Source of the DNA: Microcystis panniformis FACHB-1757
Lineage (GTDB): Bacteria > Cyanobacteriota > Cyanobacteriia > Cyanobacteriales > Microcystaceae
Assembly: GCF_001264245.1 (NCBI RefSeq)
Contig: NZ_CP011339.1
Coordinates: 1 to 64,000 of the forward strand
Direction of reading: 5' to 3'
DNA length: 64,000 bases
Part shown: piece after piece, positions 36,137 to 45,165 of the stretch
Position numbering within the stretch: position 1 is the stretch's first letter
Layout of the letters: each line of letters starts with the position of its first letter
The notes under the pieces: model-generated
Seen by the model: only the letters and a program-made list of their open reading frames with translations
What the model was told of the DNA's origin: nothing
Database searches by the model: none
Program-made: the position numbers and the translations under genes

Positions 36137-37060
36137 AGACCTCCTGCAAAAGTCTTATTCAGCTACTTGATGATAGCCTAAAGCAAGTTCATAGTTGTAA
36201 ATGCCAGCGATTAAATTAAATCTCAGACCAAAACGCCGTCTCCGATTCCTATATCTTGATGATAAAATTCTAAATATCTTCAGACTTCTGTGAATATGTT
36301 CGATAATAATTCTTTCTCTTGATAACTGGCGATTAAATTCTTTCTCTTCTGAACTTAATTCTTGATTTTTCTTCTTTTTGTCAGGAATCCTACTATTTTC
36401 ATGCTGTTTTTGGATTCCTTGATAGCCCTTATCTGCTAAACATTCAATACTTTTATCTATCCCAATTTGACTATTTTTCCAAAGGTTAAAGTCATGTATT
36501 CTTCCCTTTCCATGAGCGGTACAGATTATCATTCCTGTTTTTTGAGCCGCAAGAACTTGAGATTTTATTGTATGATAGCCCTGTTTCCCGCTATAGTAAT
36601 CTTTCTGCTTCTTTTGAGGTCTTTCTATCTCATGCTCTGCTACATCTACTACCACTACCTCTAGGTCACTATTGGCTTGTTGAACTGTCTTTTTACCTGG
36701 CAGATTAAATAATCCTGATTTCATGAGAATACCTTCTACCCTTCTAGTGATTCGTAGGGCTGTTGTCTCATTAATCTCCCAGTTAATTGCGAGATGGAAA
36801 TAAGTCCTATATTCCCGCAAATACTCTAAGGTCATCAAGATTTGGTCTTCTAAACTTAATTTACTTGGTCTTCCCGATTTTTTTTGCAGAACTTTTTCGG
36901 CGGCCAGAACTTTCACCATATCCTTAAATGTTTCAGGATATACTCCACAAAAGCGTTTAAACTCTTCTGGATTCAAATTTTTTACTTTTTCGTAAGTCAT
37001 TGTTTTTCTGAGTGTTTTACTTTATTTTACATAATCAGTTCCTATTTTTGCAGGAGGTCT
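36137..37060 (-). mobile_element. IS5-type element B, copy 1 (924 bp)
   Basis: Ends AGACCTCCTGCAAAA and TTGCAGGAGGTCT; 3-bp duplication ACT (36134-36136 and 37061-37063). Related in its ends to IS5-type A (AGACCTCTTGCAA). Confidence 0.93.
36155..37000 (-). CDS. IS5-family DDE transposase B, copy 1
   Basis: 281 residues, identical in translation to copy 2 at 41777. Helix-turn-helix WEINETTALRITRRVEGIL; core VVVDVAEHEIERPQKKQKDY (Asp), IECLADKGYQGIQKQH (Asp), RERIIIEHIHRSLKIFRIL (Glu), tail YRNRRRRFGLRFNLIAGIYN. Start MTYEKVKNLNPEEFKRFCGV. Identity between copies implies recent transposition or duplication. Confidence 0.93.
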   Translation of the reverse strand: MTYEKVKNLNPEEFKRFCGVYPETFKDMVKVLAAEKVLQKKSGRPSKLSLEDQILMTLEYLREYRTYFHLAINWEINETTALRITRRVEGILMKSGLFNLPGKKTVQQANSDLEVVVVDVAEHEIERPQKKQKDYYSGKQGYHTIKSQVLAAQKTGMIICTAHGKGRIHDFNLWKNSQIGIDKSIECLADKGYQGIQKQHENSRIPDKKKKNQELSSEEKEFNRQLSRERIIIEHIHRSLKIFRILSSRYRNRRRRFGLRFNLIAGIYNYELALGYHQVAE

Positions 37061-37277
37061 ACTGAGTAGGGCTGTCACCATCCAACTGAGGACGGTTAAA
37101 TGTCTTTTATCCACAAATCGGCTTCCTTGTTCTAGATAGGAATAAACTTGGGAGAAGATTCTGTTCTCGGTTTTCATCTTGTAGGGATTCTTGCTTTTTC
37201 CCTATCTACCCAGATATTTTTCTTTTTGGCAACCCTTGTCTTGTCAGGTTTTGACCCACTTGTGTCCGTCAGTCAGA

Positions 37278-37433
37278 CTTGAATCTTTTCCCAAAAGCTC
37301 TGAATATTCGACGCTAAGTGCTCATGTACCCTTCTTCTATCGAACTCATGATGGAGCAGATAATGAACTAAACAGTATTATGCCCATTCGAGTTCCATCT
37401 CAAATTGCCAAAAGAATTTTAGGCAAATTATAA
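37278..37433 (+). pseudogene. C-terminal remnant of an unrecognised gene
   Basis: After the IS4-type C end an open frame encodes about 50 residues (SSEYSTLSAHVPFFYRTHDG, ADNELNSIMPIRVPSQIAKR, ILGKL) ending in TAA. The composition is protein-like, but the family is not recognised. The 5' part was lost on the IS side. Confidence 0.4.
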
Positions 37434-37596
37434 GTGCGATCGCTATTGCCGTAGCCGTAGGGTGCGTTCCCTAAGGTCAGTCCTACTACTGCACCGATAG
37501 ATTTTGGGGAACGCACCTTACTCATTCATTGAAGTTGATAAGTCTAGGTAATCTAATATCCTCTGCCAGATTAGCACTTAATTGGGGATAGATCAT

Positions 37597-39149
37597 CAGG
37601 GTAATCGCGCGTTGACCGAGCCCTTGAATTCCGAGAAGTTAGTCTAAATTTTGGCGTTTGTTCCGATTCTATCCGAGTAATTTTCCGAAATTTAGGGGGT
37701 TTCTAATCCTCGAAAACCGATGAACTCAGAAGGAACTTTATCTACTGGGTTCTTTCATTCCAGACTGGATTGGTCGCAACGCGCTCGCTGCGCGAGAACG
37801 CTCACAAGTCTAATTGACACCTCCTTTTTCAGTCAACCGCACTGGCCTCCAAGATTTTTACCATGAAATTATCATCCATGCTCGCCCTATAACGTTTCAT
37901 TTTCAGACTCATTTTCGAGGGCTCCTGCTTCAACAAATTCACACTTAAACGGCGCAACAGACCTAGGTTTTCCGCTCCATGCCCCAGACGAACCCGACTG
38001 GCATCTTCATTAAAGGTAACATCGAGTACCCAATGGAGACTATTTTCAATACTCCAATGTCCGCGAATCACCTCGGCGTGTTTTTGGGCATCCGCTGCTA
38101 AACTACTGATGAAGAAGCGAATTTCTGTCGTAGTTTTATTCCATAATTGGCGGACACTGCGAACCATGACTACGGTGGTTAGGCCAGGCCACAGACTCTG
38201 CCGATGCAGGGGCGGTAATTGGGACACCGGCACCACCCAAATTTGACGGGTTTCGATCCGGTGATGCCCCGACTCCACCTTTTCGTGGTAGCTGTATTCA
38301 ATCCCTTGCCAATCCCCGGCTATAGCTTGGTCAAACCAGCCTTCTACTTGTTGAAAGAGCTTGCCCTGATTGCCTTTGAGGGCTAAGACGTCATCTCCGC
38401 CCCCAGACTTGATTTGTTGGGCAATTTCCGTCTGGGTTCCCATGGCATCCAAAGTGACTATCGCTCCCTTGAGATTGAGCAATTGCACTTCTGAGCGGCA
38501 CGGCGGTAATTTCATTGGATTTACTGTCCACTTTTTCTTGGGCTAAGACTAACCCATGTTCGCTACTCCAAGCACTTACTGTGTGCAAAGCCTTTAGTTT
38601 CTTTTCACGGTCATAGGAACCCTTGGCGGTTTTCCCATCTATGTGGATTAGTTCTAGGTTCAATTTTTCGGTGATTTCCCCGATCCACCCTAGGAATCCC
38701 GACCTTAATTGCTCGGGTTCTAGCATTCCTAAGACTCGACCCAAGGTGTCGTGGGAAGGTATCCCATTGGGTAATTCCAAAAAGGTTTTCAACCAGGATT
38801 GTTTGGCTTTTCCGTAGGCTTCTATGGCGACAAACCCGTCGGCACCCGCTAAGACCGCCAAAATGGCTAGGGCAATTAGGGATACCAGGCTGTGATTGCG
38901 TCCCCTGTCCGCTCTGGGGTCTTCTAGGTGCTGAAAATGTTTCAAGACACTCTTTCTTAAAAGTTTTGCCTCTCGCTCTTGCTTGGGGTTCAAGACTAGG
39001 GGACCAAATCCTTCTGCCATACTCAACCACTAAAATACAGGATTTTTCACTTCCTCTCAGATTAACTCAGGCCAGTTCGTCGTCACCAAATTAACAGTTA
39101 GGGATTTTTGTCTGTTACCATCTATACAAAACGACGCGCGATTACCCTG
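37597..39149 (-). mobile_element. ISAs1-family element, copy 1 (1,553 bp)
   Basis: Ends CAGGGTAATCGCGCG and CGCGCGATTACCCTG; 10-bp duplication GATAGATCAT (37587-37596 and 39150-39159). The empty site GGGGATAGATCATCTA is preserved at 42706-42721. Confidence 0.95.
37829..39020 (-). pseudogene. ISAs1-family transposase, one frameshift
   Basis: Start MAEGFGPLVLNPKQEREAKL, then HLEDPRADRGRNHSLVSLIA, GIPSHDTLGRVLGML and LIHIDGKTAKGSYDREKKL (first Asp). A frame change near 38500, after SNEITAVP, leads to LLNLKGAIVTLDAMGTQTEI (second Asp), DDVLALKGNQGKLF and EVIRGHWSIENSLHWVLDVT (Glu). The same break is present in copy 2 (58680-59424). Inactive unless the frame is bypassed. Confidence 0.92.
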
Positions 39150-39354
39150 GATAGATCATCTATTTCTTACATTAGTATGATCGCTGCTCTGGTAGTGGTG
39201 GAGGGTTCATAAAAAAATGTGCTAATCGGCATAACAGACTTATTGTCGTGTTATTGGGAAAGTTTCTTGCGATCGCTCTATTTGAGAGTAATATAGAGAA
39301 AGATTTTTTTTAAAATGTGTATTGGGGGTGATGTGTGGAAAGTTTTCGTATAAT

Positions 39355-40572
39355 AGAACTCTTGCAAATTAATTATATGTTATAATGATGGGTTAACTAA
39401 TTTTCCCCAAAAAATTAGTTAACCAGTACATTAGTCCTGAATGAAAACTTGAAGTTTAACTTTTAACTCAAAACTCTTTAGATATGCTTTAATTTGGTTA
39501 TCAAAACCTCTTTATTTAAGCAGCACAAACTATCTCAATTTTTATAATTGAGAATAAATTCTCCTTGACTTGATTAATCTTTAGGCAACTTTTAAGAAGC
39601 TGCTATACCTATCCCTAACTCACAGTTATAAATAGCCGCCAACAAGTTAACTCTTAAACTATATCTTCGACGACGATTCCGATATTTACAGGATAAGATT
39701 TTAAAGGTTTTGAGTTTCCTATTTATATGTTCAATGATAATCCTTTCTTTGGCTAAAGCCTTGTTATACTCTTTTTCTAACTCTGTTAATTTTCTATTTT
39801 TCGATTTCTTTTTCGGTGTATAACTATTACTATGGTATGCAGCTATTCCCTGATAACCACTGTCTTCTATGCTGGTAGTTAAAGGATGAAAACGAACTCG
39901 ACTTTTTTTAAATAAACTAAAATCATGACCTCTACCTTTCCCACAAAAGACACAGATAATTTCCTCGGTATTTTGATCAGCTACTAATTGGGATTTTAAA
40001 GTATGATAACCTCTTTTACCCCCCAAAAAATCTTTCTGTTTCTTTTTGGGGCGTTCAATGGGAGTTTCCGTTACATCCATTACCGTTACGACCGGTATCT
40101 CTGCTTGATTGAGTAAAGCTTTTTTTCCTTTTAAACGGAAGTTTCCCGATTGTAAAAGCATTTTTTCCGTCTTATTTACAATCCGACATATAGTTGATTC
40201 TGATAGTTCCCAGCTTGTACCAATGTGAAAATATGTTCTATATTCTCGCCAATATTCTAACGTTACTAAAACTTGTTCTTCTATAGATAGTTTAGGTTTC
40301 GGTCCCCTTTTAGATGGTGAATTAGAGTCGGCTTCAACACTTTTTACTGATTCTACCATCTTTCTATATGTTTGTTTATACACACCGAAACGGCGTTTGA
40401 ATTGTTCATCTGATAAGTTTTGATAATCCATAATTTTGCTAATAAACATAGCAAAATTATAGATGATTTCCTGACCTAAGATCACATTTTATTCTTTTTT
40501 CCACTTCAATCTAAGAATTGAGAAAAAAGCAAAACCTTATATTATACCATAAAAAAATTATGCAAGAGGTCT
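39355..40572 (-). mobile_element. IS5-type element A, copy 2 (1,218 bp)
   Basis: Left end AGAACTCTTGCAA (one or two changes from consensus), right end TGCAAGAGGTCT; 3-bp duplication AAT. The empty site ATAATATCTAGTTAG lies in the sister segment near 42910. Confidence 0.93.
39592..40485 (-). CDS. IS5-family DDE transposase A, copy 2
   Basis: 297 residues, nearly identical to copy 1 (30040-30933), with PVVTVMDVTETPIERPKKKQ in place of PVITVMDV...PQKKQ. All catalytic motifs are kept (SIEDSGYQG, IIIEHINRKLK). Intact. Confidence 0.92.
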   Translation of the reverse strand: MILGQEIIYNFAMFISKIMDYQNLSDEQFKRRFGVYKQTYRKMVESVKSVEADSNSPSKRGPKPKLSIEEQVLVTLEYWREYRTYFHIGTSWELSESTICRIVNKTEKMLLQSGNFRLKGKKALLNQAEIPVVTVMDVTETPIERPKKKQKDFLGGKRGYHTLKSQLVADQNTEEIICVFCGKGRGHDFSLFKKSRVRFHPLTTSIEDSGYQGIAAYHSNSYTPKKKSKNRKLTELEKEYNKALAKERIIIEHINRKLKTFKILSCKYRNRRRRYSLRVNLLAAIYNCELGIGIAAS

Positions 40573-40623
40573 AATATCTGGTTAGTCCCCGGTGACAAAG
40601 TCATTGGATTTTCAATAGATGTT

Positions 40624-41592
40624 ATGCTGACCAGTATTTTGCTGTGGTCGATCGCACTTAGCCTGTTGCTAATCAGCTTCACACCTGGAGTATGGTATAA
40701 GCTATGGTTTTTTGAGATTTTGGGGACAGGCTATCTTTGGTTTGCGGGCTTGACTTTGATCTTGCTGTTGGCTCTGTTTTTACCCAGGTTCCGCCCTTCG
40801 CGCTGGAAATTGATGATCACGTTAGCTGTCGGACTGGGGTTTTATGCCAGCACAATTGGTACCTGGTATGTTCCGAGGTTGCGAGATGCTAGAACTGGTG
40901 GTTTCCCATTGACTGTAATGACCTACAACGTCAACTACCAACTATGGGAGACCAGTGCCGTGACTGACCTGGTTCGGGCAAATCCCGTAGATGTATTCGG
41001 GTTAGTTGAACCGTTCAAGGAGCAGGCAGCAGAGCTACTAGACAATGTGCAGGATCTTTATCCTTACTATTACCGCGCAACGGGAGGCGGACTGAGTTTA
41101 TTTAGCCGCTATCCCATTACAGAAGCAACGACTGACAACTTGGGAACCCGCCACCATAGCCTATTCGCAAGCGTTAATGTGACAGGACACCCCATTCGGG
41201 TTGTTGTTGCCCATCCCCTTGCCCCTATATCTATGCCTAACTTTATCAATCGTAACCAGGCGATGGTGGCCCTGGCAGCCTATGCAGCACAGCAGTCAAT
41301 CACTACCGTAATAATGGGTGACTTTAACCTCACCTCCTGGTCGATTTATTTTCGCAACTTTATCATTAACTCAGGATTACGCAGTGTCAATCTAGGGCAT
41401 GGACTAAATCCAACCTGGTTTTATACTGACGAAGCGCGATCGCTATCCCATCTCGATCATTGGAAACAAGCTCTAAAAATTCCCATTGACCACATTTTCG
41501 TCAGCCAAAATGTCAGGGTTGATCAGGTCATCACACTGCCTTCAGGTGTATCTGATCATCGTCCAGTGATTGCAAAACTACGCGTGATGTAG
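40624..41592 (+). CDS. Endonuclease/exonuclease/phosphatase (EEP) family membrane-anchored protein
   Basis: 322 residues. Three N-terminal membrane helices (ILLWSIALSLLLISFTPGVW; YLWFAGLTLILLLALFL; LMITLAVGLGFYASTIG) precede an EEP catalytic domain: LTVMTYNVNY (Asn), VDVFGLVEPF (Glu metal ligand), RVVVAHPLAP, TTVIMGDFNLTSW (Asp/Asn) and GVSDHRPVIAKL (Asp-His). The active site is complete. Substrates in this family range from nucleic acids to phospholipids, so none is assigned. It is enclosed by the two segmental repeat units and survives intact in an IS-dense stretch. Confidence 0.88.
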   Translation: MLTSILLWSIALSLLLISFTPGVWYKLWFFEILGTGYLWFAGLTLILLLALFLPRFRPSRWKLMITLAVGLGFYASTIGTWYVPRLRDARTGGFPLTVMTYNVNYQLWETSAVTDLVRANPVDVFGLVEPFKEQAAELLDNVQDLYPYYYRATGGGLSLFSRYPITEATTDNLGTRHHSLFASVNVTGHPIRVVVAHPLAPISMPNFINRNQAMVALAAYAAQQSITTVIMGDFNLTSWSIYFRNFIINSGLRSVNLGHGLNPTWFYTDEARSLSHLDHWKQALKIPIDHIFVSQNVRVDQVITLPSGVSDHRPVIAKLRVM

Positions 41593-41716
41593 CTTGTTTT
41601 AGCTCAGGTTCATAGCGATCGCAATACGGGGCAATGCGATCGTTATCGCCGTAGGGTGCGTTCCCTAAGGTCAGTCCTACCACTCCACCGATCGATTTTG
41701 GGGAACGCACCTTACT

Positions 41717-42640
41717 AGACCTCCTGCAAAAATAGGAACTGATTATGTAAAATAAAGTAAAACACTCAGAAAAACAATGACTTACGAAAAAGTAAAAAAT
41801 TTGAATCCAGAAGAGTTTAAACGCTTTTGTGGAGTATATCCTGAAACATTTAAGGATATGGTGAAAGTTCTGGCCGCCGAAAAAGTTCTGCAAAAAAAAT
41901 CGGGAAGACCAAGTAAATTAAGTTTAGAAGACCAAATCTTGATGACCTTAGAGTATTTGCGGGAATATAGGACTTATTTCCATCTCGCAATTAACTGGGA
42001 GATTAATGAGACAACAGCCCTACGAATCACTAGAAGGGTAGAAGGTATTCTCATGAAATCAGGATTATTTAATCTGCCAGGTAAAAAGACAGTTCAACAA
42101 GCCAATAGTGACCTAGAGGTAGTGGTAGTAGATGTAGCAGAGCATGAGATAGAAAGACCTCAAAAGAAGCAGAAAGATTACTATAGCGGGAAACAGGGCT
42201 ATCATACAATAAAATCTCAAGTTCTTGCGGCTCAAAAAACAGGAATGATAATCTGTACCGCTCATGGAAAGGGAAGAATACATGACTTTAACCTTTGGAA
42301 AAATAGTCAAATTGGGATAGATAAAAGTATTGAATGTTTAGCAGATAAGGGCTATCAAGGAATCCAAAAACAGCATGAAAATAGTAGGATTCCTGACAAA
42401 AAGAAGAAAAATCAAGAATTAAGTTCAGAAGAGAAAGAATTTAATCGCCAGTTATCAAGAGAAAGAATTATTATCGAACATATTCACAGAAGTCTGAAGA
42501 TATTTAGAATTTTATCATCAAGATATAGGAATCGGAGACGGCGTTTTGGTCTGAGATTTAATTTAATCGCTGGCATTTACAACTATGAACTTGCTTTAGG
42601 CTATCATCAAGTAGCTGAATAAGACTTTTGCAGGAGGTCT
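41717..42640 (+). mobile_element. IS5-type element B, copy 2 (924 bp)
   Basis: Ends AGACCTCCTGCA and TGCAGGAGGTCT. The left flank ACT and right flank ATT suggest a 3-bp duplication with one later change; unit 1 at 37521 shows the empty site. Confidence 0.92.
41777..42622 (+). CDS. IS5-family DDE transposase B, copy 2
   Basis: 281 residues, identical to copy 1 (36155-37000) but in the opposite orientation. The start MTYEKVKNLNPEEFKRFCGV and all catalytic motifs are intact. A direct A-rich leader (AACACTCAGAAAAACA) precedes the ATG. Confidence 0.93.
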   Translation: MTYEKVKNLNPEEFKRFCGVYPETFKDMVKVLAAEKVLQKKSGRPSKLSLEDQILMTLEYLREYRTYFHLAINWEINETTALRITRRVEGILMKSGLFNLPGKKTVQQANSDLEVVVVDVAEHEIERPQKKQKDYYSGKQGYHTIKSQVLAAQKTGMIICTAHGKGRIHDFNLWKNSQIGIDKSIECLADKGYQGIQKQHENSRIPDKKKKNQELSSEEKEFNRQLSRERIIIEHIHRSLKIFRILSSRYRNRRRRFGLRFNLIAGIYNYELALGYHQVAE

Positions 42641-43064
42641 ATTCATTCATTGAAGTTGATAAGTCTAGGTAATCTAATATCCTCTGCCAGATTAGCACTT
42701 AATTGGGGATAGATCATCTACTTCTTACATTAGTATGATCGCTGCTCTGGTAGTGGTGGAGGGTTCATAAAAAAATGTGCTAATCGGCATAACAGACTTA
42801 TTGTCGTGTTATTGGGAAAGTTTCTTGCGATCGCTATATTTGAGAGTAATATAGGAAAAGATTCTGAAAAAAATGCTTATTTGGCGTGATATATGGAAAT
42901 TTTCTGGATAATATCTAGTTAGGCTGCTTAAATTTTTGGTGAGATAGTATTTTAAGTTTATCTGTCAAATCTTCAGCAGAATGCTATATGAACTCTTATC
43001 TCGACAGGTAAGAGTTCATATCACAATTTAAACTTAGCTAACAAGCCAGGATAGATGTATCCCG

Positions 43065-43376
43065 TTATGCTATCGTTGGCAATTTTTTATATTCTTCCTT
43101 ATGCTTTTGTATCGCATCCCAGATGTCAACCTTTTGCTGAAGGTTGAGCCAAAGTTGAGGACCATTCCCTAAGGTTTGCCCAATACGAATTGCCATGTCC
43201 ACCGTGATTGATCTTCGACCTTTAATAATTTCATTAACAGTGCGCCGAGACACACCGAGAAGCTCAGCAAAGGTTGTTTGAGTCATTTCAAGATCTTCAA
43301 GCACATCTGAAATGACCTCTCCAGGATGTACTGGTCTTATTTGCCTCCCATTAATAATGTCTTGTAAGTCTTTCAT
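43065..43376 (-). CDS. higA: HigA-type antitoxin (XRE family)
   Basis: 103 residues. RPVHPGEVISDVLEDLEMTQ, TTFAELLGVSRRTVNEIIKG and RRSITVDMAIRIGQTLGNGP form the helix-turn-helix typical of HigA; NGPQLWLNLQQKVDIWDA is also typical. It neutralises the upstream HigB-like toxin and represses the operon. It follows higB by 46 bases, the toxin-first order usual for hig modules. Confidence 0.93.
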   Translation of the reverse strand: MKDLQDIINGRQIRPVHPGEVISDVLEDLEMTQTTFAELLGVSRRTVNEIIKGRRSITVDMAIRIGQTLGNGPQLWLNLQQKVDIWDAIQKHKEEYKKLPTIA

Positions 43377-43422
43377 AAATTATTTTCCTGCTTGAATCAA
43401 AACTCTTTGTTTTTCGTTATAG

Positions 43423-43701
43423 TCAGTGATAATCTTCAAGGTTTAAATCGTAGGCATCATTATTGATAAATGTGAAAGTAATACGCCAGTTACCTGATAC
43501 CTTTATTGACCAAGTTTCTCTTCTATCCCCTTTAAGCTGGTGTAAATCATAACCCGGTATTTTAAGGTCATCTATAGCTGTTGCAGAATCTATCACTTCA
43601 AGTCTTCTCCTTATTCTTTTTTCTAAATCTTTGGGTACACCTTTTGCATTACCTTCTTTTAATAATCTTTCTAATGCCTTATTTCTAAAAGTTTGTATCA
43701 T
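43423..43701 (-). CDS. higB: HigB-type RelE-fold toxin
   Basis: 92 residues: MIQTFRNKALERLLKEGNAK, KRIRRRLEVIDSATAIDDLK, GYDLHQLKGDRRETWSIKVS, GNWRITFTFINNDAYDLNLE, DYH. The pattern LHxLKGxRxxxWSIxVSGNWRITF with a terminal DYH is the HigB signature of ribosome-dependent mRNA interferases. The frame is intact, so the module may be functional. A run of poorly conserved AT-rich DNA upstream probably holds the promoter. Confidence 0.93.
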   Translation of the reverse strand: MIQTFRNKALERLLKEGNAKGVPKDLEKRIRRRLEVIDSATAIDDLKIPGYDLHQLKGDRRETWSIKVSGNWRITFTFINNDAYDLNLEDYH

Positions 43702-44204
43702 TCAATGGATTTCTCCTATATTTGATATTAAATCTTCGTCTATAAAAGTTTAATGAGAGTTTAATCTTATACATAAATATATTTTTTGTAACTTTGTAGG
43801 TTACAACTCTACTGTAATGTGGAAGGTTACAAATGTCAAGGCTCAAACTACTATGAAAGCAAAAGGGGTTCTAACAAAAGGGGTTCTAGCAAATGCGGCT
43901 CTCTTCGGTTTGGTGGGTAAAATGTATTCTAAGATACAGTCTTGCGGGCGAGCGAGTGGAAGGAACCACAGAGACACAGAGGACACAAAGATCGATCACT
44001 ACTATATAAGTTAAACTGACCACACAAAGAATAAGAGAGCCTCTAGGCTTTGCAAGGAATCAAAAAGCTTGGAACCTAATTTTTGCTGCTATAGATGCCT
44101 CTGAATGAACATCATAATCAAAAAATCTGTAAATTTGAATACTTTTTCAAAGTTTCTTGAGGAAGTCATGATATTCTAACTTCAGTAACAATTATTACCA
44201 TTTT
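43702..44204. other. Intergenic region between higB and the HPP gene, mostly a MITE
   Basis: Divergent promoters must lie here. A 65-codon frame at 43817-44014 is mostly MITE sequence with an Arg/Asp-rich tail and is not supported. Tandem AAAAGGGGTTCTA repeats (43860-43890) precede the MITE. Confidence 0.5.
43897..44041. mobile_element. MITE family 4, copy 1 (145 bp)
   Basis: Ends GGCTCTCTTCGG and AATAAGAGAGCC. The interior GGAACCACAGAGACACAGAG and TTTACCC... elements match the inverted copy at 54758-54903. No matching target duplication at this copy, unlike copy 2. Confidence 0.8.
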
Positions 44205-44657
44205 ATGCTCTCCTACAAAAAGATTCGATCGATGTGGGAAAACTATTGGTTCAAAATCTTCCACCGATGGCGCTCCTGCTCTTTAGCCTGTCCAGTCGAG
44301 AAGCCTCATCATCGACACGTTTTTTGGAGTTGGTTCGGCAGTTTTATGGCAATCTCGATTTGTGCTTACCTGACGATGGAAACGAATTCGCCCTTGCTGA
44401 TGGCTCCGTTTGGTGCCACCAGTGTTTTGATTTTCGGCGCTCCCGATAGCCCATTGGCGCAACCGCGTAATGTCATCGGCGGGAATGTCTTAGGGGCGCT
44501 TGTCAGTCTAACACTTCTGCATTTTTTCGGGGCTTCACCTCTAGTCGTTGGCATGGCAGTATCGCTAACGATAGGCATTACGCAACTTACCGGAACGTTG
44601 CATCCTCCCGCAGGTGCTGTTGCCTTAGTTGTGATGTTGACATCCTCGCCGCCCTAA
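44205..44657 (+). pseudogene. HPP-family membrane transporter, 3'-truncated
   Basis: Three or four membrane helices (FMAISICAYLTMETNSPLLM; NVLGALVSLTLLHFFGA; VVGMAVSLTIGITQL) and the HPP motif TGTLHPPAGAVALVVML near the end. HPP proteins include a chloroplast/cyanobacterial nitrite transporter. The usual final helix is missing: the frame ends SSPP where a sequence with the hairpin CGCCGCCCTAAAAGTGCGGCG begins. The gene has therefore lost its 3' end to an IS200/IS605-like sequence. Confidence 0.75.
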
Positions 44658-44960
44658 AAGTGCGGCGATTCCTAAACCTCACGATTTAAGTTTCTGCTTC
44701 CACCACCGTCGCATACCACAGTTAAAAAACCATGTACTGTCTTACACAGAGTCCACAGACTTTCGCCCCATTTCAGAAGCCCGATTCCCGGTGTCCCACG
44801 GTACGTTGACCGCCTATAGCTTCTTGTACTTGTTGCGCGCGACTTTTTACCCGGCCAAGCTTTTCTGGTCGGAACCCCCTAAGCCGAGTTTTCAAGGTGC
44901 TGCGCCGTCCACTTGGTTTTCGAGACTGGCCTTTTAATTCTAACGTAAAGCCAACCTAGA
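44640..44960 (-). mobile_element. Decayed IS200/IS605-type right end
   Basis: CGCCGCCCTAAAAGTGCGGCG followed by GATTCCTAAACC is the sort of subterminal hairpin and end found in cyanobacterial IS200/IS605 elements. The inner 300 bases show no open frame. Assignment rests on the hairpin and on the truncation of the HPP gene at exactly this point. Confidence 0.45.
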
Positions 44961-45083
44961 ACGGCGGGGTTTCAGACCCAAAATTTCCGATGAGTTTATT
45001 GTCGGCAAATCGATCGCTTCGACCAACTAACCGAACATAAGCCCACCTTATCATTCCGACAAGAAATACTTTTGTCAAACCCC

Positions 45084-45112
45084 TTTACAAACCGTTACAA
45101 ACTCTCTAAGAT
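45084..45112 (+). promoter_or_regulatory. psbA promoter, sigma-70-type
   Basis: TTTACA at 45084-45089 and TAAGAT at 45107-45112 with a 17-base spacer, 53 bases before the psbA start. A TTACAAACTC repeat overlaps the -35. This is the expected arrangement for cyanobacterial psbA, which uses SigA-type RNA polymerase under light control. Confidence 0.8.
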
Positions 45113-45165
45113 AGAAACATCATCAATCAATCGTACCTCGATAACTTAATAGGAATCATAAACCA

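Larger units (their letters stand above)
34090..37177 (-). pseudogene. IS4-type C transposase, split by insertions and frameshifted
   Basis: Pieces lie at 37061-37177, 35950-36136 and 34090-34807. Reassembled it is the same protein as at 57436-58456, including LAIDTTLLWNQYCFVYLAVV (first catalytic Asp), MLLADRGFANQQLIQWL (second) and the late frame change after PIEHLF. Not functional as it stands. Confidence 0.88.
33691..37276 (-). mobile_element. IS4-type element C, full copy interrupted by three other elements
   Basis: Right end at 33691, left end TGTGTCCGTCAGTCAG at 37261-37276. Inside are MITE family 2 (33770-33956), IS630 copy 2 (34810-35947) and IS5-type B copy 1 (36137-37060). Each insertion is flanked by its proper target duplication and can be checked against the uninterrupted copy at 57337-58660. 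Confidence 0.92.
37441..40590. repeat. Segmental duplication, unit 1 (with ISAs1 and IS5-A inside)
   Basis: Without its two IS elements this unit matches 41633-42925. It contains the fold-back GTAGGGTGCGTTCCC...GGGGAACGCACCTTAC (37457-37521), then CATTCATTGAAGTTGATAAG, TTAGCACTTAATTGGGGATA, GATCATCTATTTCTTACATT, TAGTATGATCGCTGCTCTGG and so on. Unit 2 shows the empty sites of both ISAs1 and IS5-A. Confidence 0.9.
41633..42925. repeat. Segmental duplication, unit 2 (with IS5-B inside)
   Basis: Matches unit 1 (37441-40590 minus its IS) over about 370 bp and diverges after AATATCTAGTTAG. It carries IS5-type B at CACCTTACT/ATTCATTC, where unit 1 is empty (CACCTTACTCATTC). Confidence 0.9.

Noticed and set aside
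43817..44014. Small 65-codon gene after higB
   Set aside because: Most of it is MITE family 4 sequence; the frame is accidental.
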